A stretch of 64,000 bases of DNA. It comes from Macrosoma leucophasiata (Eukaryota > Arthropoda > Insecta > Lepidoptera > Hedylidae). The stretch lies in contig JAWQUS010000022.1 in the NCBI GenBank assembly GCA_036365455.1, positions 8,556,001-8,620,000 of the forward strand, read 5' to 3'. Made by a program: the position numbers and the translations under genes. Positions 42,001 to 49,600 of the stretch are shown piece after piece; the stretch's first letter is position 1; every line of letters begins with the position of its first letter. The notes below the pieces were generated by a model that was not told the origin of the DNA, did no database searches, and saw only the letters and a program-made list of their open reading frames with translations.

Positions 42001-43605
42001 CTGCAACCATCCACATTCACATTGTATATCTTGACTATACATATATTTTTTATCTTGTTTGACATGTATATCAATTGTTATTCACTTTAATTTGTTTTGT
42101 TTGTTTTTGACGTGTCATAAGAGGTGCCTGTCACCCTAAATGAATGAGATTCTGATTCTGATTCACCACTTAACATCAATGTGAACCACATGCTTCCACC
42201 ACTTTCATTACACAAAAAAAAACTTACCACTAGATTCAACACTCTGCATGGTGTCATCATCGTCCGGTGTGTCGGAGAACACAGCTAGGGAACTGGGAAG
42301 TATCTCCGTCCCAGATTGCATGAGACCTGGTGAAAAATATTTATTAAGTTATTTTATTTCCTAATGTCAAATAATTTTACTGGTGGTAGAGCTCTAGTGA
42401 CGGAGCTCGCGGGAGTAGGCACCACCGCATTACCTAATTTTCTTGCCGCTAAATGGTAGTGTTCAGCACTATCGTGTTCCGGTCAGGTGGTAATGTACGG
42501 CTCTGTAATTTCCGGCACAGAGGTATAACACCTTAGGCCTCAGGTGTGGTAACGCATCTGCATTTCGACCTTGGTCTTTTTGTGGGTACCTATAGGCTGC
42601 AGTCATCACTTAACATCAATATGAACTGCATGCTTCTTTGCCACTTCCATAACATTAAAAAAAAAATTAAAATATCTGCCAAACGAATCGGAATTTTTAG
42701 ATGCATTCTGTTCCTAGTATAGAAGTAAGGATAATAACTATAGTTTAGATGTGCCATTTTATTTTTAAATATTATTTAGCAGTTAACCCATTAAGGAACG
42801 TAACGTAAAACCACCCGCAGCTACGGCAACAATTTAAATTCATCTGTCATATTTTTTGTCTCATGTATTGACAGGAAAGTTACAATACTAGTTTATAAGA
42901 GTTATAGTAGTAGTATACATATTATAATAGTATCATTGTGAGTTAAATTGTTCTATAAATACCAAGCTCGGGAGTTTGTTCCTTCTGTTATTGGTTCTTA
43001 AACAATGTATACCCATACAACGTACATCCTGATTCTAGTATTTGTCAGTTTTCAAATATGCAGTTCTTATTAACTAACTAATAAATAAACAAACTTTAAA
43101 ACTGAATTGAAAACCAATATCATGTTGTATTTAGAAAAAAAACTGGTTACTTTACTGACAATCAAAACTTATATGCAGTTCTCAGTTTATAATTATTAAA
43201 ATAATAAAAAAATCTATTCACTACACAGTAGTGCTGAACACTACCAATCAGCGGCAAGTATATTAGATAACGGTGGTGCCTACGCCCGCGAGCTCCGTCA
43301 CTGGAGCTCTACCACCAGTAAGAAGCTTTTTTTAGGCTTATATAAATAACTGCTGCTGCTAGCTTTCAATATTGAACATACTTACATGAACCTTCAACAA
43401 CTTTAAAAGATACTCATTGGTTATCCCTACACTTAATATTAACATCAATACGAAATACTTCCTTACCTAAGTCAGTTTCTGTAACATATTGCGGTATAAT
43501 CGACAAATCTGGCTCCACACACTCTGTACCATCGTAACTATTTTCACCAGTTTCCATCTTAATTGTTCGCACATTCAGTAAGTCATTTAGATCGGTCACC
43601 TCCAT
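26923..43605 (-). CDS. GABPA: GA-binding protein alpha / Ets97D orthologue, 11 coding exons
   Basis: ETS-family transcription factor, 457 residues (human 454). It acts in the nucleus. In known animals it pairs with ankyrin-repeat GABP beta and binds GGAAG sites in promoters of mitochondrial and housekeeping genes. Hand-joined CDS, 5' to 3': 43605-43467, 42326-42228, 41709-41588, 40189-40033, 39354-39171, 37675-37550, 34921-34848, 33332-33256, 31089-30951, 27950-27797, 27025-26923 (1374 nt). All introns are GT-AG and all phases agree. Domains: OST-like about 84-165 ([13 protein letters not shown]), Pointed/SAM about 213-300 ([13 protein letters not shown], then LCSLTNLDF), ETS about 345-430 ([47 protein letters not shown]). 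The start is the only ATG giving [10 protein letters not shown]; an upstream noncoding exon is possible. Exon 3 is present three times, and exon 5 carries a long proline-rich insert. Confidence 0.95.
27212..27424 (+). repeat. Family A-related old copy
   Basis: CTACCATTT-side start, diverged body, clear 3' half (TATAGGCTGCAGTCATCACT) and an A-run tail. Confidence 0.65.
27425..27550 (+). repeat. Family N fragment with (ACC)n
   Basis: GGATTGCACTTCGGAAGTGCC then a pure ACC run at 27523-27546. Same order as at 12284. Confidence 0.6.
27680..27782 (-). repeat. LINE-like fragment II
   Basis: TCTTCACGCCAGGTCCCTAA and GATATCCCGGTTCTGACAAA recur at 41813-41895. It ends 14 bp from the donor of GABPA exon 10. 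Confidence 0.45.
27797..27950 (-). CDS. GABPA: GABPA coding exon 10, ETS recognition helix
   Basis: 154 nt. Encodes [19 protein letters not shown], including the two arginines that contact GGA. Acceptor CTACGCAG, donor GTAAGTA. Confidence 0.95.
27985..28330 (+). repeat. Family HH repeat fragment, copy 2
   Basis: Same ordered blocks as 17475-17705, followed by TTATTCACTGTAGGT, a tail phrase also at 5895 and 35730. Confidence 0.45.
28551..28841 (-). repeat. Family A repeat, copy 15
   Basis: Full length, after a TATATATATATT run. Confidence 0.85.
28845..28975 (+). pseudogene. Ty3/gypsy-type reverse transcriptase remnant
   Basis: A short frame with [12 protein letters not shown], then after a frameshift YLDDLIIMS, the two hallmarks of a Ty3/gypsy reverse transcriptase active-site region. 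No other domain or LTR was seen. It lies between A copy 15 and the mariner. Confidence 0.65.
29000..30279 (+). mobile_element. mariner transposon, near full length
   Basis: About 1280 bp flanked by TA (28998-28999, 30280-30281). Inverted ends of about 28 bp: GGTTGGGGAAAAAGTCTTTT left and AAGAAACTTTTTCCCAACC right. It encodes a broken transposase. Confidence 0.92.
29179..30206 (+). pseudogene. mariner transposase (D,D34D), frameshifted
   Basis: Starts [19 protein letters not shown], an N-terminal helix-turn-helix region. The frame changes near 29435, where the second HTH part [20 protein letters not shown] continues in another frame. It changes again before GDEKWIT (first catalytic Asp), and near 29950 between HDNARPHT and YSPDLAPSD. 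The second and third Asp are 34 residues apart, so the signature is D,D34D of the mariner family. In life it would cut and paste the element at TA sites. At least three disruptions make this copy inactive. Confidence 0.92.
30605..30790 (+). repeat. Family Q repeat
   Basis: Matches 6065-6290 with an internal deletion. Confidence 0.55.
30951..31089 (-). CDS. GABPA: GABPA coding exon 9, start of ETS domain
   Basis: 139 nt. Encodes [16 protein letters not shown] and YYDLIRWHG. The acceptor TGCAG is preceded by an A-rich tail of family A rather than a pyrimidine tract. Donor GTAAGTG. Confidence 0.93.
31098..31382 (-). repeat. Family A repeat, copy 16, abutting a splice acceptor
   Basis: Full-length copy in the sense orientation of GABPA. 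Its A-rich tail ends within 10 bp of the exon 9 acceptor. Confidence 0.85.
31421..31530 (+). repeat. Family J SINE, copy 4 (partial)
   Basis: Box B GGGTTCGATACCCGC and the AAATATTTGTATGGCC block. The head is shortened and the body truncated. Confidence 0.6.
31841..31980. repeat. Family Y repeat with 34-bp perfect palindrome
   Basis: 31851-31884 is a perfect palindrome (half CCTAAATATTTGTTACT), flanked by ACGTCACGT and GACGTGACG as outer arms. The GGGACGTGAC block recurs at 47370. Confidence 0.6.
32020..32150 (+). repeat. Family M repeat
   Basis: CACTGCGATCGCCAATCCGC to CCAGCAGTGGACATT, with an ATGATGATAA-type tail. The CAGCAGTGGAC tail is common in lepidopteran LINE ends. Confidence 0.5.
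32371..32776. repeat. Inverted pair of family C SINEs
   Basis: A plus-strand head (GCCTCAGTAGCGTAGTGG, box B GGGTTCGATTCCCGGG) at 32371-32472 runs straight into a complete minus-strand copy (32473-32776). It can form a long hairpin in the GABPA pre-mRNA. Confidence 0.8.
32826..33225. repeat. Inverted pair of family T SINEs
   Basis: Complete minus-strand copy (32826-33080) followed by a plus-strand partial copy from box B onward (33110-33225). Confidence 0.78.
33256..33332 (-). CDS. GABPA: GABPA coding exon 8, linker
   Basis: 77 nt. Ends with a basic patch AIKKKPKQ, possibly part of a nuclear localisation signal. Acceptor ATATTTCAG, donor GTGAGT. Confidence 0.85.
33381..33661 (+). repeat. 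Family A repeat, copy 17
   Basis: Starts exactly ACTGGTGGTAGAGC and ends in an A-run. Confidence 0.85.
33684..33836. mobile_element. Short inverted-repeat element (family X)
   Basis: ACGTGACAACGTCTT (33686-33700) and AAGACGTTGTCACGT (33818-33832) are exact inverted ends around a GC-rich core. Confidence 0.6.
34151..34438. mobile_element. Family K element, copy 5
   Basis: CATAGAGCAATACC and CCGTGTTGCTCTAT ends. The left arm is shortened. Confidence 0.75.
34440..34625 (-). repeat. LINE 3'-tail fragment (family AA), copy 1
   Basis: Reads TTTATT then GTCGTACACCAAACAG, GGCGGTCTTATCGCTCAGG and GTAGGGTGTACA. It is shared with 56938-57115. Confidence 0.55.
34848..34921 (-). CDS. GABPA: GABPA coding exon 7, Pointed domain end
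   Basis: 74 nt. Encodes [19 protein letters not shown], the last helix of the Pointed domain. Acceptor TTGTTGCAG, donor GTAAGTG. Confidence 0.92.
35052..35722 (+). repeat. Family L repeat, copy 3, split by A copy 18
   Basis: GCGCATAGCCC to GGGCGGTTTGAACC, interrupted at 35283, and resuming at 35573 with CCGACAGCGGGTTGGCCAC to GGGTTGCCATTATTATT. Confidence 0.78.
35283..35571 (+). repeat. Family A repeat, copy 18, nested in L
   Basis: Full length with exact start and A-run. Confidence 0.87.
36234..36440 (+). repeat. Family J SINE, copy 2
   Basis: Head CGACCCGGTTAGTCCAGCGG, box B GGGGTTCGATCCCCGC, complete body. Confidence 0.82.
36512..36799 (+). repeat. Family A repeat, copy 19
   Basis: Complete, exact ACTGGTGGTAGGGC start. 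Small deletion/duplication around GGTAAAGGTAATG. Confidence 0.85.
37012..37491 (+). mobile_element. Penelope-like element remnant with inverted ends
   Basis: Left arm 37012-37090 and right arm 37412-37491 are inverse copies (CGACGTTTCGGCCG / CGGCCGAAACGTCG inside; ATATTTTTATATTG / CAATATAAAAAT outside). Between them lies a GIY-YIG frame. Inverted or direct terminal repeats are a known Penelope feature. A solo arm is at 57965-58022. Confidence 0.75.
37090..37452 (+). CDS. Penelope-type GIY-YIG endonuclease frame (5'-truncated)
   Basis: About 120 codons without a stop. [20 protein letters not shown] contains the GIY-YIG core in its Penelope form with the CxC pair, followed by a conserved Arg region AERIKEH and a catalytic-type Glu in [20 protein letters not shown]. 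In Penelope-like elements this domain follows the reverse transcriptase and nicks target DNA. Here there is no reverse transcriptase and no ATG start; the frame begins at the inner border of the left inverted arm and ends inside the right arm. It lies in the GABPA intron between exons 7 and 6, on the opposite strand. Probably a relic, but its frame is undamaged. Confidence 0.75.
   Translation: MVTSRLLLHGTVIPFQTPGVYKVDCSCGSSYIGQTKGTIAERIKEHIAAVKNRQVNKSAIAEHLLESGPNHWIELHNPKILSTERHYYNRMVREAVEIRKYKNFKSHYGRNVECRGKYFD
37550..37675 (-). CDS. GABPA: GABPA coding exon 6, Pointed domain
   Basis: 126 nt. Encodes [19 protein letters not shown] and LCSLTNLDF, matching the Pointed domain of GABPA. Acceptor TCGTCCAG, donor GTAAGTAG. 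Confidence 0.93.
37690..37850 (+). repeat. Family A repeat, copy 20 (3' half)
   Basis: Begins at TACGGCCCTGTAATTTCCGG, 14 bp upstream (gene sense) of the GABPA exon 6 acceptor. Confidence 0.75.
37881..38214 (-). repeat. Family L repeat, copy 4
   Basis: Minus-strand copy; TACGTCCCACTGCTAGGC to GGGGCCATGCGCGC. Confidence 0.75.
38275..38448 (+). repeat. Family A repeat, copy 21 (3' half)
   Basis: From CAGGTGGTAATGGACGG to the A-run. Confidence 0.75.
38463..38651 (+). repeat. Lep1-like Helitron derivative, copy 1
   Basis: CTACTAATATTATAATTGCG start, GAACCGATTTTAATGAAATT middle, end CATAAGCTAGT with the CTAG 3' signature. A near copy is at 59135-59315. Confidence 0.75.
38758..39142. mobile_element. 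Family H MITE, copy 2
   Basis: The same long arms as 13093-13501, with the central sequence reading in the opposite direction. TATATA flanks both ends. Confidence 0.85.
39171..39354 (-). CDS. GABPA: GABPA coding exon 5, proline-rich
   Basis: 184 nt, acceptor TTCCCCAG, donor GTGAGTG. A Pro/Ala-rich stretch of about 30 residues, then [20 protein letters not shown], which opens the Pointed region. The coding strand is extremely C-rich. Confidence 0.9.
39536..39772. repeat. 32-bp minisatellite in a GABPA intron
   Basis: About seven copies of a unit with GTGAATTTTCGATGGTTTC and ACTTCAATCACGC, varying at a few positions. It lies between exons 5 and 4. Confidence 0.88.
39899..40002 (+). repeat. 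Family F right end (solo)
   Basis: TAACCTAGTGGATATATATTC to GATTGCAGTGGGATC, as at 14572-14862 without the hAT-like MITE. Confidence 0.6.
40033..40189 (-). CDS. GABPA: GABPA coding exon 4
   Basis: 157 nt, acceptor TTTTTCTAG, donor GTGAGT. Encodes [17 protein letters not shown] and [13 protein letters not shown], the OST core. Confidence 0.92.
40631..40746 (-). pseudogene. Second duplicate of GABPA exon 3, decayed
   Basis: Aligns with exon 3 through GTGCAACTAATG, AGCATGTTGGAGAGCAGG and GACTACACCTTTTGG, but a 4-nt deletion shifts the frame and the acceptor AG is lost. The donor is GTATGG. Confidence 0.75.
40989..41110 (-). CDS. Duplicate of GABPA exon 3 (possible alternative exon)
   Basis: Almost the same as 41588-41709, with substitutions D to Y (QLMYIRTR) and final M to L. 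The frame is open and donor GTAAGG is intact. At the expected acceptor the AG is AA, but an AAG three bases into the exon would keep the frame and lose one Glu. The tract upstream is purine-rich, so use is doubtful. Confidence 0.45.
41588..41709 (-). CDS. GABPA: GABPA coding exon 3, copy with intact splice sites
   Basis: 122 nt between acceptor ATTACAG and donor GTAAGG. Encodes [20 protein letters not shown] and continues to WLQDAKM, the first part of the OST-like domain. Of the three copies, only this one has a consensus acceptor at the expected place. Confidence 0.88.
41770..42222 (+). repeat. Old A-like copy split by LINE fragments
   Basis: TGTTCCGGTTAGATGGTGAT (41770) and CACTTAACATCAATGTGAAC (from 42168) are the two halves. 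Between them lie fragment II (41813-42010) and a tail ending GATTCTGATTCTGAT (42045-42164) that recurs at 46932-47068. Confidence 0.55.
42228..42326 (-). CDS. GABPA: GABPA coding exon 2
   Basis: 99 nt between acceptor TTTTCACCAG and donor GTAAGTT. Encodes a Ser/Asp-rich linker with [15 protein letters not shown]. Confidence 0.85.
42379..42669 (+). repeat. Family A repeat, copy 23
   Basis: Complete with exact start and A-run, in the first coding intron of GABPA. Confidence 0.85.
43226..43319 (-). repeat. Family A repeat, copy 24 (5' quarter)
   Basis: CAGTAGTGCTGAACACTACC to CTCTACCACCAGT only. Confidence 0.75.
43467..43605 (-). CDS. GABPA: GABPA coding exon 1
   Basis: Starts [12 protein letters not shown] and ends VTETDL with one nucleotide over (phase 1), before donor GTAAGG. 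Acidic N-terminus. Confidence 0.88.
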
Positions 43606-44339
43606 TTTGTGAAACACGACTATTTGGTTATGATTTAACTTTGATTCTTACTAAAAATTGATGATAAAATTGCAATAGAAAGTTTCCATGTAGAATTTTT
43701 ACCAATTTGAAAAAAGCAAGCGCAATAGGAAAAGGAAATTGATCTGAAACCACTTCCACTTCCGCGTGCGCCAAAACTTGATTGCCACAGACACTTAATC
43801 TAAGCCACAGACTAATAATGTTGATTGCCATAGATGTTTTGAAGTTTATTTGTCTGTTGTCCATGGATATGAATAATGGCCCATTGTTATTTCGCCGGAT
43901 GGACCTCGATTCAAATCAAACCATATATTTTAATGCAAAGTAACATATGGAGCCTTCCTGAAATCCAGAAGATTTATTGGTACTTGGTAAAACAATTCGA
44001 GAACATTTTATGGATATATCTAATAGACCAACAGAAAGATTATGATAATAAACAAGTAAATGTAATGATTATCTTCAGTTTCTTTTCTTTAATTTTGATA
44101 CCATTTTTTTATGGGGATTATGTCAAAATATCGTGAATGGATCATTTCATGTTAAGAATGCAGGAACATTTTATTTAAAAAATTATACCTATAATCATAT
44201 AATATAATCATTTATTGACAAAAACATTTTTACAATGGTTAATATTGAATCCATAGATTCCCGAACTAGTCTACACTGTATTTCGGGAATCAGTGGCTTC
44301 TCCGAGTTATAACTTCACTTAAAATTATTTTGTCATTAA
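43606..44339. other. GABPA upstream region, no further gene proven
   Basis: Contains the ETS sites and, on the plus strand from ATG 43863, a 26-codon frame starting MDMNNGPLLFRRMDLD and followed by GTAACA. This could be a first exon of a divergent transcript, but no continuing exon was found. The 86-codon frame at 43876-44136 has no recognisable domain. Confidence 0.35.
43748..43772 (-). promoter_or_regulatory. Tandem ETS/GABP sites upstream of GABPA
   Basis: On the minus strand CGCGGAAGTGGAAGTGG carries two GGAAGTG sites six bases apart, about 150 bp upstream of the start codon. Tandem GGAA motifs suit the GABP alpha2-beta2 tetramer known in mammals. Use here is inferred. Confidence 0.55.
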
Positions 44340-46010
44340 ACAATTTCCCACGTCTTACCTTTGAGTTCTTCTTTAAAAACCTTAACCTTGTCAGAAATCT
44401 CTCTTATGACTCGGCCTTCTACTGAAACGTTTTCATTCTCATTAATTAGTAGTGAAGAGACGCTAAAAGTAATTAAGTCTATAAAATCTAATGCAGTCGG
44501 GAGTGATGATGTAACCCGGATGATGATCATGCCTATACTCCAGTTCATTGTTCCCACTTTAACACATATCATTAATTCTTCCTTAACAACAGGGGTATTC
44601 CCTTTGATTTGGCAAAAAGCATATATTTCTCCAATTCCCAAAGTTCATAACCCCTGTGAATTAAAGGAGTATAGGCCAATTTCAATACTACCATTTCTTT
44701 CTAAAATCCTGGAAGCAGTGGTCCACAAACAGGTCTCTTCTTTTGTACATTGTAATAGTCTTATATCTTCATATCAATCCGGCTTTCGCCCGAGCCACAG
44801 CACTACCACTGCTCTTTTAAAAGTAACGGAGGATATTAGGAGCGGCATGGAGGATAAAATGGTCACAATTTTAGTTTTAATTGATTTCTCTAACGCATTT
44901 AATATGGTGGACCATGATATCCTCCTTGCTGTTCTAGATCACCTACATTTTTCTTCGGAGACTGTAAAATGGATATCCTCCTACCTCAGCAATAGGCAGC
45001 AAGCGGTTCGGGTGAATGGAATACTTTCTAACTGGTGTCACCTTCGTGCTGGTGTTCCTCAAGGAGGAATACTTTCACCTCTCCTCTTTTCAATTTTTAT
45101 AAACATTCTTTCTGCTTTCTTGGACTGCTCTTACCATTTCTATGCAGATGATCTGCAATTATATAGCCAATCAAACGTCGAGAACATCAGTAATGCCATT
45201 GGTAGGATTAACTTTAATTTAGACAGAATTAGCACCTGGTCACATAAATATGGCATTCAGGTTAATCCTACTAAGTGTCAGGCAATCATCATTGGTAGCT
45301 CACGACAGTTAGAGAAATTAGACATGAGTTCCATCACTCCTGTCAAGTATGAAAATCAATTGATTACATTCTCCTCTGCCGTGAAGGATCTTGGTTTACA
45401 TGTTGATGCCACTCTAAGTTGGAGAGTGCATGTCAGTGAGGTGAGCCGAGCTGTATATGCCGCTTTACACTCCCTTAACCGACTCAGAAACTTTCTGCCC
45501 ATTGAAATCAAGATTCGTCTTGTTCAGGCTCTCATTCTCCCCATTATTGATTATGCTGATGTGTGTTATGTGGATTTGAAAGAAATTTTTCTTGATAAGC
45601 TGGATAGACTTATTAATAATACAATTCGTTTTATCTTTTGTCTTCGCAAATTTGATCACGTATCGTATTACCGATCGAAACTGAATTGGCTGCCCATTCG
45701 ACAGCGAAGACAAACTAGACTTCTTACTCAATTATATTCTATTCTTTCCGACCCAACTACTCCTTCATATTTAAAATGTAAATTTCAGTATCTCTCAGAC
45801 TCTCACTCCTTACAATTACGTTCTAACAATTCTAATGTCCTTTCTATACCTTTTCACCGTACCAGCTTTGTATCCAGCTCTTTTCTACTTCAAGCTACAC
45901 GTCTGTGGAATGCTCTCCCGGAGGAAATACGAAGACTCACCACAAAAATCGCCTTTAAAAAAGGGGTCAAGGCTCATTATGCGTCACATGCTTCTCATAG
46001 TCATCATTAG
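44340..46010 (+). CDS. LINE reverse transcriptase, open frame
   Basis: About 556 codons from the stop at 44337 to TAG at 46008, without internal stops. Domain order: ETLKVIKSIKSNAVGSDDV (start of fingers), YRPISILPFLSKILE, LVLIDFSNAFNMVDHDIL (catalytic motif A), RAGVPQGGILSPLLFSIFIN, FYADDLQLYSQ (motif C with YADD), then the thumb and a C-terminal region with LWNALPEEIRR as in CR1-group LINEs. It would copy LINE RNA at a nicked target. No N-terminal endonuclease and no good ATG, so this is a truncated copy, but a young one. It lies head to tail upstream of SLC39A9. Exact clade (CR1, Zenon, Kiri) is not settled. Confidence 0.88.
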   Translation, partial: TISHVLPLSSSLKTLTLSEISLMTRPSTETFSFSLISSEETLKVIKSIKSNAVGSDDVTRMMIMPILQFIVPTLTHIINSSLTTGVFPLIWQKAYISPIPKVHNPCELKEYRPISILPFLSKILEAVVHKQVSSFVHCNSLISSYQSGFRPSHSTTTALLKVTEDIRSGMEDKMVTILVLIDFSNAFNMVDHDILLAVLDHLHFSSETVKWISSYLSNRQQAVRVNGILSNWCHLRAGVPQGGILSPLLFSIFINILSAFLDCSYHFYADDLQLYSQSNVENISNAIGRINFNLDRISTWSHKYGIQVNPTKCQAIIIGSSRQLEKLDMSSITPVKYENQLITFSSAVKDLGLHVDATLSWRVHVSEVSRAVYAALHSLNRLRNFLPIEIKIRLVQALILPIIDYADVCYVDLKEIFLDKLDRLINNTIRFIFCLRKFDHVSYYRSKLNWLPIRQRRQTRLLTQLYSILSDPTTPSYLKCKFQYLSDSHSLQLRSNNSNVLSIPFHRTSFVSSSFLLQATRLWNALPEEIRRLTTKIAFKKGVKAHYASHASHSHH

Positions 46011-46312
46011 ATTCGTATGTGTATATATAATATCTATATTTGTTTAATAATATATATTATTGTATAAATATGGTATATAGTATTTATCTTAAAGTATAAT
46101 ATGTATGTTAGTAAAACATTAGATTGTATGTGATATTCTATTATTAGATCAGATTTATCTATTATATAATATCTTTATTTGTTACACCGCCTACTATTTT
46201 CTCTATACTACCAATGGTTGACTGGTAGAGAATGCTTTTAGCATTAAGTCCGCCATTTGTTACATAATTTGTCAATTATTTTGTAACAATAAAGAATAAA
46301 TAAATAAATAAT
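44340..46312 (+). mobile_element. 5'-truncated LINE, CR1-like
   Basis: Reverse transcriptase frame plus a 3' UTR containing the phrase AGCATTAAGTCCGCC and ending CAATAAAGAATAAATAAATA. Both are typical of lepidopteran CR1/Jockey-type LINE ends; a related 3' end is at 49550-49700. The endonuclease part is missing. Confidence 0.85.
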
Positions 46313-46352
46313 AATAAACAACTCGTTGATTATCTTTTTTACTTTTTTCTGT

Positions 46353-46370
46353 TACGTCAACGTCACGTCA
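46353..46370. promoter_or_regulatory. Clustered CRE-like TGACGT elements
   Basis: TACGTCAACGTCACGTCA contains three overlapping ACGTCA-type half sites about 225 bp upstream of the SLC39A9 start codon. Function is inferred only from position. Confidence 0.3.
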
Positions 46371-46595
46371 AGACTGCTGTGTTGTCTTGTCACATGTCAA
46401 AATTGTCAAATATAAAATCAAAATTGTGTGTGAGACCGTGAGACCAGATTTTTAGAAAAATAAATTAATTTTAAATTAATTATTCAGTTTGATTTACATT
46501 AAGTTTAAGAAATAAGTGTGTTGTATTTAAAAGTTTAATACTAAATGCTAGCACAACGCATCTTTTGATTTATAGCGTATATTTTGGAAGTAAAC

Positions 46596-46691
46596 ATGGA
46601 TGGAACCTTAGTGTTAGTATTATTGGCCCTAGTTATGCTAGTGGGCTCCTATGTTGCTGGAAGTATACCTCTAAATGTGAATATGTCAGAG
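46596..46691 (+). CDS. SLC39A9: SLC39A9 coding exon 1
   Basis: Encodes [20 protein letters not shown] to NVNMSE; phase 0; donor GTAAGT. First membrane helix. Confidence 0.9.
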
Positions 46692-49600
46692 GTAAGTGGA
46701 TAATTCGTGCAAAAAACCTATTTAATATTGTTACAAATATGTTTCGAAATCAAGATTGAAAGTAGGCTGTTTGGTCATTATGCCTTTGCCTTTCTCCTGC
46801 CGTCACATTTATTATTTAATTTAAATATTGATTCGAATTAATTTATAATTAGAACATAAATACCTTTGAACTAGAATGCTATGATATACTTTTTACATAG
46901 TTTAACACATTTAGTTTTATCTTATTGATATTCTTGACTTTACATATGTTTTTTATCATGTTTGACATGTATATCAATTGTTGTTCACTTTAATTTATTT
47001 TGTTTGTTTTTGACGTGTCATAAGAGGTGCCTGTCACCCTAAATGAATAAATGAGTTTCTGATTCTGATTATGTATTAAAAACATTGTATTTATTAAAAT
47101 TAATATGTACCAATGGTATTTAACTATTAACTCAAATTAATTTAACTCAACATAAAAGTGCTGCTTTACAGTAAATAATATATTTATGTGAAATGCCATA
47201 CTTTCTCAAGACATACAATAATACTCATACATTCGTTCTATTCAAGTTACTGGTCGAGTTTTGGTGGAAATGTGGGCAGGAGCTGGGTCGCAGCATAATA
47301 CTTTTCAAAACTTGTGTATAGTCTTGTTTTATGAGTAAATATTAGATTGATTACTAATAAATTTAATGTCATTGGGACGTGACTACCCGATCGCTCCCTA
47401 GCAGAAGAATTTTCTTCTACTAGAAGAGAATTCTTCCACAAGTGCCATCAGTCACTAGCTGGTGGTAGAGCTCCTTCTCCTCCTCATTTCCTTATATAAG
47501 TGTTCCAGTCAGGTGGTAATTTACGGCCCTGTAATTTTCGAGGCAGAGGCATAACACCTTAGGTCTCAAGAGTAGTAACGCATCTGCATTTTGACCTTGG
47601 TCTTTGTATGGGTGTCTATAGGCTGCAGTCATCACTTAACAACAATGTGAACTGTATGCTTGTTTGACACCATCTTTACATAAAAAAAAATTAAAAACTG
47701 CTTATAAAGCATCTGACAAGGTTAAACAACTCCTGTCTATCTATAGCAATCGGGACCGCCGGCTAAATGTGCTAACTAACGTGCCATTTAAATTTGCCCA
47801 CGTCACCCATCCTAAATCCGACCGCGCCTGTATCGCACAACCGAGTAGATCGCTTGCGATCTACACCAGCCGCAGGGCCACGCGCGCTTCATTGCTGATA
47901 AGGATTAAGCAAATCTGCTTCAGTTATTTTTTATTTATTAAGTTTTTAAATTCGGTATTTTTCTTTTGTTTGTGGAGGAATGAACGGGTGGAAGGAAGTG
48001 TTCCTCCGATCAGTGTTGCCAACCTCGACTAAGCGTCCCCCCCTAGCGTCATCTCGAAATCCCCCTCTTCCCCGCTAACACTACCTCAAGAACTTTGAAA
48101 AAGTCGTACAGTATTATTATACCCGCTTGAGTATTCGCTATTTTTGTTTAATTTTTACCTTAATTTACAGAGAAAATTTTTCTGCTGATGTTTATGAGAC
48201 TACACACCGTCATAAAATTTAATTCACCTTCTAATTTACGTAACAAAAACCGCTAGAAAAGAATTTCCCCCTAGAAAATTCCCTAAAATCCCTAAAATAT
48301 TGTACCCCTAGGGTAAACCTCAAAAAAATAAGGCTCCCAAAAAATACCCCTTTTCATCTAACTTGGCCCCAAATTTAGGGGAAAACCCCTAAGTTGGCGA
48401 CACTGCCCCCGATAAAAAGGGAGGATCTGCCGACCAGGCGAGGTGGTCGCGCCTGGCGGGTCGCGACCCAACGATTGACGTTGGGAAGTTGTATATGTGC
48501 CAACTCTTGAGAAAACTTCGTATGTGCGATGGAATTAGATTGACGCGCCATCTGCCGTACTAGACCAGTACTTTGATGTTTCGTCAGTGTTCCACAAGTG
48601 GACGCTACAGGTTTTTTTCATTTTCAACAGGACAAACTCCAGAAAGTGACAGTGTTCGGTGCTGGCCTGCTGGTGGGAACAGCTCTGGCCGTCATCATTC
48701 CCGAGGGTGTGAGGGCGTTGTTCTCCGAGCGCACCGTCCTGGTCACCAAGGATTACACACCGGAACCGGTGGATAACGATGATCTGCATTCTGTGATCGG
48801 CATTTCTTTGGTTTTAGGTGTGAAATCTACTAATTCCCTATCTGACGCGAGCTTACCTGTCGGCTTCAAGTTATTCCACAGCAGCTCGGTTGCACCAAAA
48901 GTTTTGGTTATTGACAAAATATTTCTTTTAGTTATTGTAAAAGGAGATGTTGCGAGCTCGGCTCTAGTTCGTACACGTCCTCAAAAAATGGGTAAATGAA
49001 AGAAGAATCCGAAAAAAATACAATTAATTTATTCAAGAATATATTTTAGAGTTACTACCACATTTAATTCAAACGATTTTATCATTATCAACCATATTCA
49101 ACATGGCGGCGAAACAGCCGACGCTTCTTTAAATTGGAAATCGATTGGTTAAGTTATTAGTAAAGTTAAGTTAAACACATGAAATCGATTTCGATAGTAT
49201 TTAGAAAATATCACTTTTTTCTTCAAGTACTATATAATCAAAAAACAATTTTAAAAAATTGAAAATTTCAAAATGACATCACCCGCAATATTCGCCATGT
49301 TGATTTGAGTTGCAATTTTAACGGCAAATAATATTTTGTAACTGCAAACAAAGCTAATTAAGTGAAAATATGCAGTAAAAAACGTTTTTATATTGATTTT
49401 GCCTGATAATGATATTGTGTACAATACATGGCCGGAGATCCATACATTTTTGCAACATCTCCTTTTACATGTACATTCTCCTCTAATTTAAACTAATTTG
49501 CTAAAGTTAGAGAAGGATGTATAATTTATTTTTTTATATTTGTTTTTTACTATTTTCAAATATTTGTACCAATGCTGCACCTACTTTCGTTGTTATCTTA

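Noticed and set aside
43876..44136. 86-codon plus-strand frame next to the GABPA promoter
   Set aside because: No recognisable domain, very AT-rich codons, and no exon continuing from it could be found. Kept only as a remark in the region entry.
44336..44641. Minus-strand frame of 101 codons
   Set aside because: Antisense shadow of the LINE reverse transcriptase.
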